Part shown: piece by piece, positions 55,653 to 64,000 of the stretch
Position numbering within the stretch: the first letter of the stretch is position 1
Layout of the letters: each line of letters starts with the position of its first letter
NCBI GenBank assembly: GCA_034509925.1
Contig: CM067538.1
Span: 4,596,778 to 4,660,777 of the forward strand
Origin: Hirudinaria manillensis
Taxonomy: Eukaryota > Annelida > Clitellata > Hirudinida > Hirudinidae
Reading direction: 5' to 3'
DNA length: 64,000 nt
Notes under the pieces: model-generated
Seen by the model: only the letters and a program-made list of their open reading frames with translations
Databases searched by the model: none
Told to the model about the DNA's origin: nothing
Translations under genes and position numbers: made by a program

Positions 55653-57698
55653 TGTGCCTGTAAAAGTTATCCTTAAAATATCTGGTCACTTGTTGACCAT
55701 AAATTCAGGCTCTTTTATGCGATCACCGACCAATAGCACTGCGGCCATTTTGCCCAGTTTCCCGCTCAACAACGAGTCGTCTGCTCCAATGCATGTCGAT
55801 TCCGAGCGCTCGCAAAGTTTCTCAAGATGTGGACATTTTATTTTAAATTCTTTTGCTCAAATACAACGCTGCAGGAAAATTTGGTTTAATGAATGTTTGT
55901 TGTTGTTATTATTGTTGTTGTTATTGCTATTAAATTACTTTATTATTAAATTGCTTGCAAAAAAGTAAAATAAGTGTTTTAACGGAACAGTTATTACGAA
56001 TATTTTTATGCATGCTGACGTTTCTTAATTATTTCTTGAATAAACTTTGAAAATGTTCCTTCATTCATTCGTTCGTTCGTTCATTCATTCGTTCGTTCGT
56101 TCGTTCATTCATTCGTTCGTTCGTTCGTTCGTTCACTCTCTCTCTATCCACCCTTCTACCCTTTTTGCTATTCAAATTAACTTTGAACATTTACGTCTCA
56201 GCGTTTTGCTCTTAAAACTCTCAAAAGTTTAATTTTAATTTGAAAAACCAACTTTTTCTTTCAAAGAGACAAATTCCTAGCGCAAGATACAATTAGAATT
56301 GGTTAATGTCAGGCGCCGAAACTGCCCCATTCATGGTCACGCGTTCGTGACGTCATCAACATCCGGAGAGTTTCTGCTTGTTGTTCCAGTCGTTTCAATT
56401 CTCTCTGCAACTCGAATTTCACTCGCTTTGTTTTGTTCATGTTGCTGTTGGTGGTTGTTGTTGTTGTTGAGAAAACAAGAAATGTAAGCGCTTCATCACT
56501 GGGCCATTAACGTTTTATTTCTCAGACGGTCACAATGTTGAACAACTTTCTGAACAGAATTTCTAAGACGTGGAGTTGTTTTTAATGTGTTCATTATTTT
56601 AGGCGAAAATGAAAAATTGCTCAACGGGAACTAAGCTCAAAAAAGGATATTTTGTTGTTTCTTTTCTCTTCCTTTAATAAAATTACAGAGTTTATACCAA
56701 CAATCCTGAAAAATTTAAAAATTCAAGTCATACAAATGTTATAATTCGGATTATACAGTCATGAGAATTGATTCTTAAATAATTTTATGACAACAAAATA
56801 AAATTAATTCGGTTTTACCTTAAAGATAAATACTTGATTTGCATCATTACATATTTATAAAAGATAGAATTCTTGTCAGAATTTTTCGGCAAAAAATGTT
56901 GTATATTAAATTATATTTAAATTAAAAACTGAATATAATGTTCATAATATGTTTCAAATGTTCTAAGAAACTGGAATTAAAAAAAAAAGTCTTTTTATTT
57001 TTTCGTTCACAAGATGTCAGAAGAGATTTTTATTTTGAAAAATACTTTATAATTTGTAATTATTCACATGGCGTCGAAAGAGTTTATTAAATTATTTCCT
57101 ATAATAGGACAAGTAATTTATTTCAAGTAAACTATTACAAAATATTTCCTAGACTGTCATAACAGTTGAGATGACCAAAACACATTTGCAAAATAACAAG
57201 ACTGTAGAACTGATGTTGGAATGGAAACAATACATTCTATAAGTGATTATCTCTTCATTTTAAACTGACAAAAGACTTAAGCATTAAGTCTCTTGGATCC
57301 CTGACACTGTGCAGATAAATCTAATTGAAGCGTTTTTTTGATATGGTATTTTCAAATTACCAACAATATAAAGTATCGATTTAGAACTGATAAAGCTATT
57401 TTTGATTGATCAATCGATCTGATGTCAACACGATTGTTTTCAATTTCATTTAAATAAATGCAATACTGTGTAAACTTATAAATACTAGGTTAACTTGTTT
57501 ACATACTTATGCAAAGGTTTAACGGATAATCCATTATTCATACACATCTCCAGACGAATTGATTGAATAAATTAAAAATAATTAAAAGCATAAATTAAAA
57601 ATTAATTGAGCGTTAAAAATGTATTTTAGAAAAACCGTTCGAAAACATATGAAATTATTATTGGAACCGTTCTTAAACAACTTAACAGTAATAGTAAT

Positions 57699-59150
57699 TC
57701 AATTCTCCTCCTTAAGGAAGCTATGAGCAAGGCATTGTTCAGCAGTAGCTCTCCTATCAGGATTGAATTCCAGCATCGGCGTGAGGAAGCTCGTAAATTT
57801 CTCAGCGTCGGTCTCTTTCCACTGGTACTTGCGAACGAGGATGTCGAACAATTTCCACTCCTTCAGGTTGTCGATGTGCCTCAACTTTCCCTTCTTGTTG
57901 AAATAGTCCCTAGAATATTTCCCTTGAGCGATGAAACTCTTCGGCATCGGACCGAGCAATTCGATCATGTGAGCCAAATGATCTTCGTCCCTGTCGTAAG
58001 TGTGACCCGAATGAGGGTCGAATAGATATTCTCCTGTCGCCAGTTCGAAGGCCAAGCATGCGATGCTCCAAATGTCCGAAGAAGTCCCGTAACCTCTGCC
58101 GATGATCACCTCGGGACTCCTGTATTGCCTCGTCTGAATGTCTTCCGAAAAGTGGCGATGAACCCAACAGGCATTGCCCAAATCTGCGATCTTGACTTCA
58201 ATTTTGTCGGCACCGACTTTCTCTTCTTCAGACCCAACTGGCAGATTCGACGACTGGCTGTTGATTGACCGATTCTTCTCCATAGCTTCAAAGAGCGAGT
58301 TTAATCTTCGGCTGTTTTTGTCACATACTGCATCGACAGAGCTGGATTGTCCTTCGGGAGGTGAGCTTTTATTGTCTTCGATGTCCAACGAATCCATTTT
58401 GACCTGAAGAGCTTCTTGATTCTTCTTGACCCTTTTCCTTAGCTTCTTCATTTTACTTTTCGACATGTTTTCGTCTTTCGCCTTGGCTATATTGGCAACA
58501 GTTCCAGGAAGAGGTTCGAGTCCCTGCTTCCTCCTTTCCAGAGTCTCCCATGCCAACTTCCTGACGTGCTCCTGCGAGACACAAACTAGGATATTCTCTG
58601 GCTTGATGTCGGTGTGTATGATTTTACATTTGTCGTGGAGATATTGCATTCCCTGCAACGTCTGTCTGATAATGGATTTCACGAGGCTTAGATGAATTCC
58701 GTGATACTTGGAATTAATGATCAATTTCAAAAGATTTTCTCCGAGAACCTCGAAGACCATGCAAATATGATTTCCGTTACCTCCTGCAATTTTGAAGTCG
58801 TCCAGCAGTTGAACGGTCTTTCCGAGGAAAGGGTGGCTGGGATCAGTTTCTCTGACGCACTTGAGAAGTTTGATTTCATCTAAAGCCGTATCCGTGTAAG
58901 TGCGAGCGCTTTTCATGACTTTCAAGGCCACAAACTTTGCATCCTTTGAATCCCACGAAAGCCAAACCGTTGAAAAGTGTCCCCAGCCGACTTTTCTAAT
59001 GGCGAGATATCTTTCGTTAAAGAGATCTCCAGGCCTCACCAAATGGTAACCTCCTTTGCGATAATCCATTGGGTCTTCCTGTTCGTCTTCGCTGGAAGAT
59101 TCCGAATGTTCCCGAGAGCTGTCAGAAAATTCTTCAAACGAATTGGACAT
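57699..59150 (-). CDS. SRPK: SR-protein kinase (SRPK), single exon
   Basis: 483 residues in one uninterrupted frame. The region DPMDYRKGGYHLVRPGDLFN (residues 26-45) is the SRPK N-terminal lead-in. The glycine loop is VGWGHFSTV (54-62), the catalytic lysine K77 in VALKV, the catalytic loop HTDIKPENIL (179-188) with D181, and the magnesium motif DLG (323-325). RQYRSPEV and SDIWSIACLAFELATGEYLF follow, diagnostic of SRPKs. The kinase is split by a spacer at about 194-316, Lys/Ser-rich and much shorter than the ~250 residues of human SRPK1. The family phosphorylates Arg-Ser repeats of splicing factors in cytoplasm and nucleus, and the spacer controls localisation. Start ATG 59150. The lack of introns suggests a retrocopy that has stayed intact. 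Confidence 0.94.
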   Translation of the reverse strand: MSNSFEEFSDSSREHSESSSEDEQEDPMDYRKGGYHLVRPGDLFNERYLAIRKVGWGHFSTVWLSWDSKDAKFVALKVMKSARTYTDTALDEIKLLKCVRETDPSHPFLGKTVQLLDDFKIAGGNGNHICMVFEVLGENLLKLIINSKYHGIHLSLVKSIIRQTLQGMQYLHDKCKIIHTDIKPENILVCVSQEHVRKLAWETLERRKQGLEPLPGTVANIAKAKDENMSKSKMKKLRKRVKKNQEALQVKMDSLDIEDNKSSPPEGQSSSVDAVCDKNSRRLNSLFEAMEKNRSINSQSSNLPVGSEEEKVGADKIEVKIADLGNACWVHRHFSEDIQTRQYRSPEVIIGRGYGTSSDIWSIACLAFELATGEYLFDPHSGHTYDRDEDHLAHMIELLGPMPKSFIAQGKYSRDYFNKKGKLRHIDNLKEWKLFDILVRKYQWKETDAEKFTSFLTPMLEFNPDRRATAEQCLAHSFLKEEN

Positions 59151-59778
59151 TTTCTTTATTGATCTTTAAGTTGCTGGATGGTCGATAGTCGAGTAGTTGA
59201 TATTAGAGTGATGTTATGTTTGCATCGGCGTGACCACATTGATTTAAAAGATTCTGCATATCTATGTAAATAAAACTAACTAAATAAAATTGATTATATT
59301 AATTTGTAATTTTTTTAAATTTGAATAAAAAATAAAACGTGCTCTAATATTTATTAATGATAAATTTATAATATAAAAAAATTAAATAGTTTGTTTTGTG
59401 AAATTTTCAATTTCATCTACCATAATTTAAAACCTTTACTTGTTAAATTCAAATGTTGTTTAATAATTTAGAGAATAAAAAGACGTGTTTTTTAAATTCG
59501 TCGTATATTTACGTGGTAAATGTGGATTCAAAATTTAATTTAATTATTTGAACAAATCCTCTTAACCGTGCCTGGATCTTTTCCATAAAAACTTGTTGAG
59601 TTGGAAACCGGTCCGACCAACTTCATTAAGTTATTATTTATTAAATATTTTATATTATTCATTTTTAATCGTTTATAACAACCTGAATAGGACACAAATG
59701 TTCTGAAATTTAACTTTATAAAAAACCTGTCTTATTTTAAGCTGAAATGAACAAGACCGAAATCAAGTAATTTGAACA

Positions 59779-59784
59779 TTTATT
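59779..59784 (-). terminator. AATAAA polyadenylation signal for the ubiquilin gene
   Basis: A minus-strand AATAAA 54 bp beyond the ubiquilin stop codon is the only canonical signal near the end of that frame. The 687-bp gap to the SRPK start otherwise shows nothing but AT-rich DNA. Confidence 0.6.
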
Positions 59785-59837
59785 TGGATACTAATATTTC
59801 CTTCGTTTTCTAATTGTCACAATCAACAGACCCATCT

Positions 59838-62780
59838 TCATTCGTCTCTAGCCTCATTGACGAATCCGACTTCATCGGCGTATCCAGCCTCATCGGCGTA
59901 TCCGGCTTCACCGGAGTCTCCGACTTCATTGGCGATTAGAGCTGCATTGGCGTCTCCAGTCTCACCGACGACTCCGGCTTCATTGACGTATCCATATTGA
60001 ATGGCGTCTCCAGCTTCATAGGCGACTACAGCTTCATTGGCGTCTCCAGTCTCACCGACGACTCCGGCTTCATTGACGTATCCATATTGAATGGCGTCTC
60101 CAGCTTCATAGGCGACTACAGCTTCATTGGCGTCTCCAGTCTCACCGACGACTCCGGCTTCATTGACGTATCCATATTGAATGGCGTCTTCAGTTTCATA
60201 GGCAACCGCAGCTTCATTGGCGTCTCCAGTCTCAATGGCGACTCCGGCTTCATTGATGTATCCATATTGAATGGCGTCTCCGACTTCATTGGCGATTACA
60301 GCTGCATTGGCGTCTCCAGTCTCACCGACGACTCCGGCTTCATTGACGTATCCATATTGAATGGCGTCTCCAGCTTCATAAGCAACTGCTGCTTCATTGG
60401 CGTCTCCAGTCTCATCGGCGACTCCGGCTTCATTGACGTATCCATATTGAATGGCGTCTCCAGCTTCATAGGCAACTGCTGCTTCATTGGCGTCTCCAGT
60501 CTCATCGGCGACTCCGGCTTCATTGACGTATCCATATTGAATGGCGTCTCCAGCTTCATAAGCAACTGCTGCTTCATTGGCGTCTCCAGTCTCACCGACG
60601 ACTCCGGCTTCATTGACGTATCCATATTGAATGGCGTCTCCAGCTTCATAGGCAACTGCAGCTTCATTGGCGTCTCCAGTCTCATCGGCGACTCCGGCTT
60701 CATTGATGTATCCATATTGAATGGCGTCTCCAGCTTCATAGGCAACTGCAGCTTCATTGGCGTCTCCAGTCTCATCGGCGACTCCGGCTTCATTGACGTA
60801 TCCATATTGAATGGCGTCTCCAGCTTCATAGGCAACTGCTGCTTCATTGGCGTCTCCAGCTTCATAGGCAACTGCAGCTTCATTGGCGTCTCCAGTCTCA
60901 TCGGCGACTCCGGCTTCATTGACGTATCCAGTCTCATCGGCGACTCTGACTTCATCTTCAGCAAGAGCGTCGGCTTCGTCTTGAGACATCTCCGTGCTAG
61001 TCATCAAAAGTTGAGAAACAGCCGCATCTACGTCTCCGAAAGTAGCTATCAACAGGTTGAGATTGTATTCCCTGTCGGTGAAGCCAATTTTCTCCATGAG
61101 TTTCTGTTCTTTATCATATCTCTCCTCTGGTAAAAATCCAAGCGTTTTATCTCTCGTCTGCCTTGTGATCCTTTCCATGACTATTGCCATGGGGTCTACG
61201 TCAGCATTGCCAGGCCTTTCTATTCCGCTGTTCTCTTCCTCTGCGAATTCCACGTTGAAGCTTCCAGGAACGTTACAATCGTGGAAGCCCATGCTGGGCA
61301 TTAGAAGCGGAGCCTCTTTTTGGAGCGTGTACACCCCTCGTTGGACCTTCAAGAGAGATTTCAGAGTGTTCGGATTGGTCATTGCTGAAACGTACGACGG
61401 ATCTTGAAGTTGTTTGAGAAAAATGGGCAAAAAGGATTTCGTTTGTTGTCTCATTTTCGGGTTGGCTGCCATCAGTGGATTATTCAGCAGCAATTTTTCT
61501 GTCCAATCGGGATTCGCTACCATGCCTTCGATCATGGCCTTGTACTGAGGAGAGGTCATCATTCTGGACAATGTCTCGGGATTCTGCATAGTCATTTTCA
61601 TCATATTTTCGCAACTAGGAATTGTTTGTCTGAATGTATCGGAAGTCTGGTCGGATGGCGTCCCTCTTTGGTTCTTCGCAGCGTCCATACTTTCCAGCAT
61701 TTCCGTTACAGCAGAGGGATCTTGAGAAATTGTTGCACTCTCTTCCAAGATTTGTGGATCACTCAGAGCTTCGGCTATATCCAGGCGACTTTCCAAAAGT
61801 TTCGATCCCCCTGGGCAAGAAAGCATCATGCTTTTCAATCTCTGAGGATCGCGCATAAGGTCTTGGGCAGCTGGGTTCTTCAAAGCTTGTCTCACCAATT
61901 CTGGATTTTCGTTGAAGTCCTTTTGCATGCGTTTTTGAAGCTCTGAAAGATCGAAATCGTGCGAAACAATGCTGGTATACTGTGATGGCCAATAGCAAAC
62001 AGGATCGTTCGTTGAGTTTTCCATTTGTTGCCCGTATCTTTTGATCAAACAAATCTCCGATCCATTGCAGAGGTTAAGGCTTTTTAGGCTGTCGGCGTCT
62101 GACAAAATATTCTTGTTGCTGATGAGACACATTTGTTCTTTATTGATGTGAAACACTTCCTCTAGAATCGTTTTTAGTTCCATGACGCTAGAATTCAGAT
62201 TCACGACAATTGACCTCGTTTCTCGTTGAGATATGACACTGACCGCTATGAATTCGAACTTATCTTGGGTATATTCTTCATCTGATGGATTTTTAAAATT
62301 GTCCTGACCAGTTTTTGACTTGGGAACATCATTATTGGGAAAATCATTATCAACTTCTGGTCCGGCTTGTGTGAACATAATATCGGGTTGAGAACCGGTG
62401 GTTGACAAAGATTTTTCAGATTGTTCGAGAACCTCATCGCATTCGATCCTGAAACTGCTGCCATTTTCTTGTGGAATGACGTCGAATGAAGCATCAAAAT
62501 CCAAGCGAGGAGACTTCTTGGCATTACTTCCTTCACTCGATGAATTCTTCCTTTTTCGTGACTTAAAACCGAGTTCAGAACCGAAAGTCAAAGGTTCCAT
62601 CTCCTTCCGTTCTTCCATATTTTCATTCTCTTCTAAATGTGGCTCTTTTTTGATGGCGTCGAATGAGGAATCAAAAGTTAAGGGAGGAACAATACTGGAT
62701 TTCGCATCGTTGTCGCCTCCGATGGGATAATTCTCTTCTTTAAATGACACTTCCAATTCTGGAGTTATGTTGGTATCCAT
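59838..62780 (-). CDS. UBQLN: Ubiquilin-like protein with N-terminal extension and C-terminal 30-residue repeats, single exon
   Basis: 980 residues from ATG 62780. The open frame extends a few codons further, but only from TTG. Residues 1-174 are an acidic, Ser-rich extension with a basic patch (KSRKRKN) and repeated FDxSFD-like motifs. About 175-249 is a ubiquitin-like domain; 284-500 holds STI1-type segments (NPELVRQALKNPAAQDLMRDP, and MQNPETLSRMMTSPQYKAMI). About 556-595 is the UBA domain (LMEKIGFTDREYNLNLLIATFGDVDAAVSQLL core). Ubiquilins shuttle ubiquitinated clients to the proteasome. The remainder (about 610-980) is an array of Ala/Glu/Gly repeats. Normal ubiquilins start with the UBL and end with the UBA, so both terminal additions are unusual. 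Intronless like the mammalian testis-type UBQLN3 and UBQLNL. Confidence 0.88.
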   Translation of the reverse strand: MDTNITPELEVSFKEENYPIGGDNDAKSSIVPPLTFDSSFDAIKKEPHLEENENMEERKEMEPLTFGSELGFKSRKRKNSSSEGSNAKKSPRLDFDASFDVIPQENGSSFRIECDEVLEQSEKSLSTTGSQPDIMFTQAGPEVDNDFPNNDVPKSKTGQDNFKNPSDEEYTQDKFEFIAVSVISQRETRSIVVNLNSSVMELKTILEEVFHINKEQMCLISNKNILSDADSLKSLNLCNGSEICLIKRYGQQMENSTNDPVCYWPSQYTSIVSHDFDLSELQKRMQKDFNENPELVRQALKNPAAQDLMRDPQRLKSMMLSCPGGSKLLESRLDIAEALSDPQILEESATISQDPSAVTEMLESMDAAKNQRGTPSDQTSDTFRQTIPSCENMMKMTMQNPETLSRMMTSPQYKAMIEGMVANPDWTEKLLLNNPLMAANPKMRQQTKSFLPIFLKQLQDPSYVSAMTNPNTLKSLLKVQRGVYTLQKEAPLLMPSMGFHDCNVPGSFNVEFAEEENSGIERPGNADVDPMAIVMERITRQTRDKTLGFLPEERYDKEQKLMEKIGFTDREYNLNLLIATFGDVDAAVSQLLMTSTEMSQDEADALAEDEVRVADETGYVNEAGVADETGDANEAAVAYEAGDANEAAVAYEAGDAIQYGYVNEAGVADETGDANEAAVAYEAGDAIQYGYINEAGVADETGDANEAAVAYEAGDAIQYGYVNEAGVVGETGDANEAAVAYEAGDAIQYGYVNEAGVADETGDANEAAVAYEAGDAIQYGYVNEAGVADETGDANEAAVAYEAGDAIQYGYVNEAGVVGETGDANAAVIANEVGDAIQYGYINEAGVAIETGDANEAAVAYETEDAIQYGYVNEAGVVGETGDANEAVVAYEAGDAIQYGYVNEAGVVGETGDANEAVVAYEAGDAIQYGYVNEAGVVGETGDANAALIANEVGDSGEAGYADEAGYADEVGFVNEARDE
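59841..60960 (-). repeat. Coding minisatellite of 90-bp units in the ubiquilin C-terminus
   Basis: The junction ATATTGAATGGCGTCT occurs ten times at exact 90-bp intervals from 59991 to 60801, with degenerate or partial units at both ends. Each unit encodes 30 residues such as YGYVNEAGVADETGDANEAA and so on. Copies differ by scattered substitutions, mostly Val/Ala, Asp/Gly or Tyr/Asn changes. Because the unit is a multiple of three and stop-free in other frames, long open frames also appear on both strands; they lack ATG starts. Confidence 0.95.
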
Positions 62781-64000
62781 TCCAGCTGTGATCAAAATTG
62801 GTTTGTATTTTAGATTATTTTACAAAACTCCGATTTATTAGCTTTGTCAGTACGTAAAATGTCCCGAAATAAAACGATATCAATCTTATTCCGTTAAATG
62901 TTCAAAACACGTTGATAATCCAAAGATATGTGCTCAACTAGAATGTTCAATGATCTTTATTTAATTTTATAATTACTCGTACGTGCAAAATAATATTTAA
63001 ACTTTTATTACAACGTTATATTAGCTACAAATTCTTGAAGTCACACGCACTGGTTGGCGAAAATACAAAATAATAAACAAAGGATGAACAATGATTAAAG
63101 AGGAGATATACAAATAATTTATGAGCCTTAAGAAATTATGAAAACATTTAGCCGAGTAAATTCCTAAAATGCTGAAATCCTAAAGTCGGGCATAGTTGTA
63201 GCTCCAAATAAATTGAAATATTTGTTGGTAAAAACGATCTGAATTCAGTAGTTTCAATAAAGAAAAACAAGATTACTTGTGGTGTGATGTATTGGTGATT
63301 ACCGCCTCCTTGCTTGGAAGCTGAAAGCTATTTCGAATTATGAATTAATGTTAACTTATTGGCACAAGTGCTTAAATTTAATCTATTAGACCAGTTCGGA
63401 ACATATCAACTTTTAAATAAAATATTAATGCAGATGGGACAATACAGATTTTATTGTGAAATAAAAATATTAAACAAAAATTAGTGTTCAATAAATAACA
63501 AATAAATAAATCAGATATCACTGTGTTTTTCTTAACAAATTTATGGCATTAAGTTGTTGTCAGCTGAAATTCGTTAATCAGTCATAAATGATCCGGTTTG
63601 GTTCAATTTTAATTAGAATTACCAATTTATAAATTTATTTTTTACACAACCATTCACCTAAGATCGTTTCTGTTTCCTACGTTTAGAACGATCTGCAGTT
63701 GAGTTTAAGGCATAATTTTGCATTTGAAAGTGATTTTTAATAAAAAAAAATCATCTTACATGTAATGTGTTATAACTTTGAGAAAAAACTAATAATTATC
63801 ACTTAATGTGCAGCAAACAAAACACCATTGTTACGATTGTTTGTTTTGGATTCGGTTTTTTCGCGGCGTTTCCATTGCTCGTTCTGTCAATTTCTTGATT
63901 GATGAAGGACCTAATATACCAGTAATATATCTTTTTGGATCGGTTTAATACATAGTGTTAGACTCCTCGAGTGTAAAAGTAAGAGGCAGATGATCGTATA
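62781..64000. other. Upstream region of the ubiquilin gene, nothing else seen
   Basis: AT-rich sequence with no open frame of note, no tandem array and no clear promoter motif. It may contain a non-coding 5' exon: the codons before ATG 62780 include a TCACAG that could be a splice acceptor. Confidence 0.5.

Noticed and set aside
59997..61133. Plus-strand 378-codon frame opposite the ubiquilin repeats
   Set aside because: It is a by-product of the stop-free 90-bp unit, starts with a non-ATG codon and mirrors a coding gene with clear domains.

Overview
This window is eukaryotic nuclear DNA from an animal. Its genes are split by GT-AG introns, and they encode metazoan proteins: a syndecan-like proteoglycan, a lectin/CUB/sushi membrane protein, a nicotinamide riboside kinase, a GTPBP3-type GTPase, an SR-protein kinase and a ubiquilin. 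The DNA is AT-rich and exceptionally loaded with microsatellites (ATT, GAT, ATCC, AATC and above all the pentamer ATATT). The sequence does not fix the phylum; an invertebrate is the safest reading. Exon models are hand-built from splice sites and reading-frame phase, with no transcript evidence.

Layout. 1-2.6 kb: a 5'-truncated retrotransposon endonuclease fragment inside ATATT repeats, followed by a ~585-bp near-perfect inverted repeat. 2.6-6.4 kb: no gene seen. 6.4-8.0 kb (+): nicotinamide riboside kinase, 7 exons, 199 codons. 8.2-12.2 kb (-): mitochondrial tRNA-modification GTPase (GTPBP3/MnmE), 10 exons, convergent with the kinase. 12.7-16.3 kb (+): syndecan-like gene, 5 exons, head-to-head with GTPBP3. 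16.3-20.5 kb: 3' UTR and intergenic DNA. 20.5-25.0 kb (+): unrecognised 4-exon gene for a low-complexity protein. 25.5-44.5 kb, probably to 55.65 kb (-): a large gene for a type I membrane protein with signal peptide, SUEL lectin domain, CUB domain split by an intron, sushi domain, transmembrane helix and Gln/His-rich tail. Its introns carry most of the repeats. The proposed 11-kb first intron holds a nearly full-length non-LTR retrotransposon set in a (TAA)n tract. 57.7-59.2 kb (-): intronless SRPK kinase. 59.8-62.8 kb (-): intronless ubiquilin with an extra N-terminal region and a C-terminal 30-residue repeat array.

The genes do not form an evident pathway. The two mitochondria/metabolism genes (NMRK, GTPBP3) are convergent neighbours, and GTPBP3 and syndecan share a 448-bp divergent promoter region. 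The most notable items are the retrotransposon placed in (TAA)n with a hairpin starting at its stop codon, the large foldback structure, the lectin-CUB-sushi receptor architecture, and the pair of intronless genes with an unusual ubiquilin.
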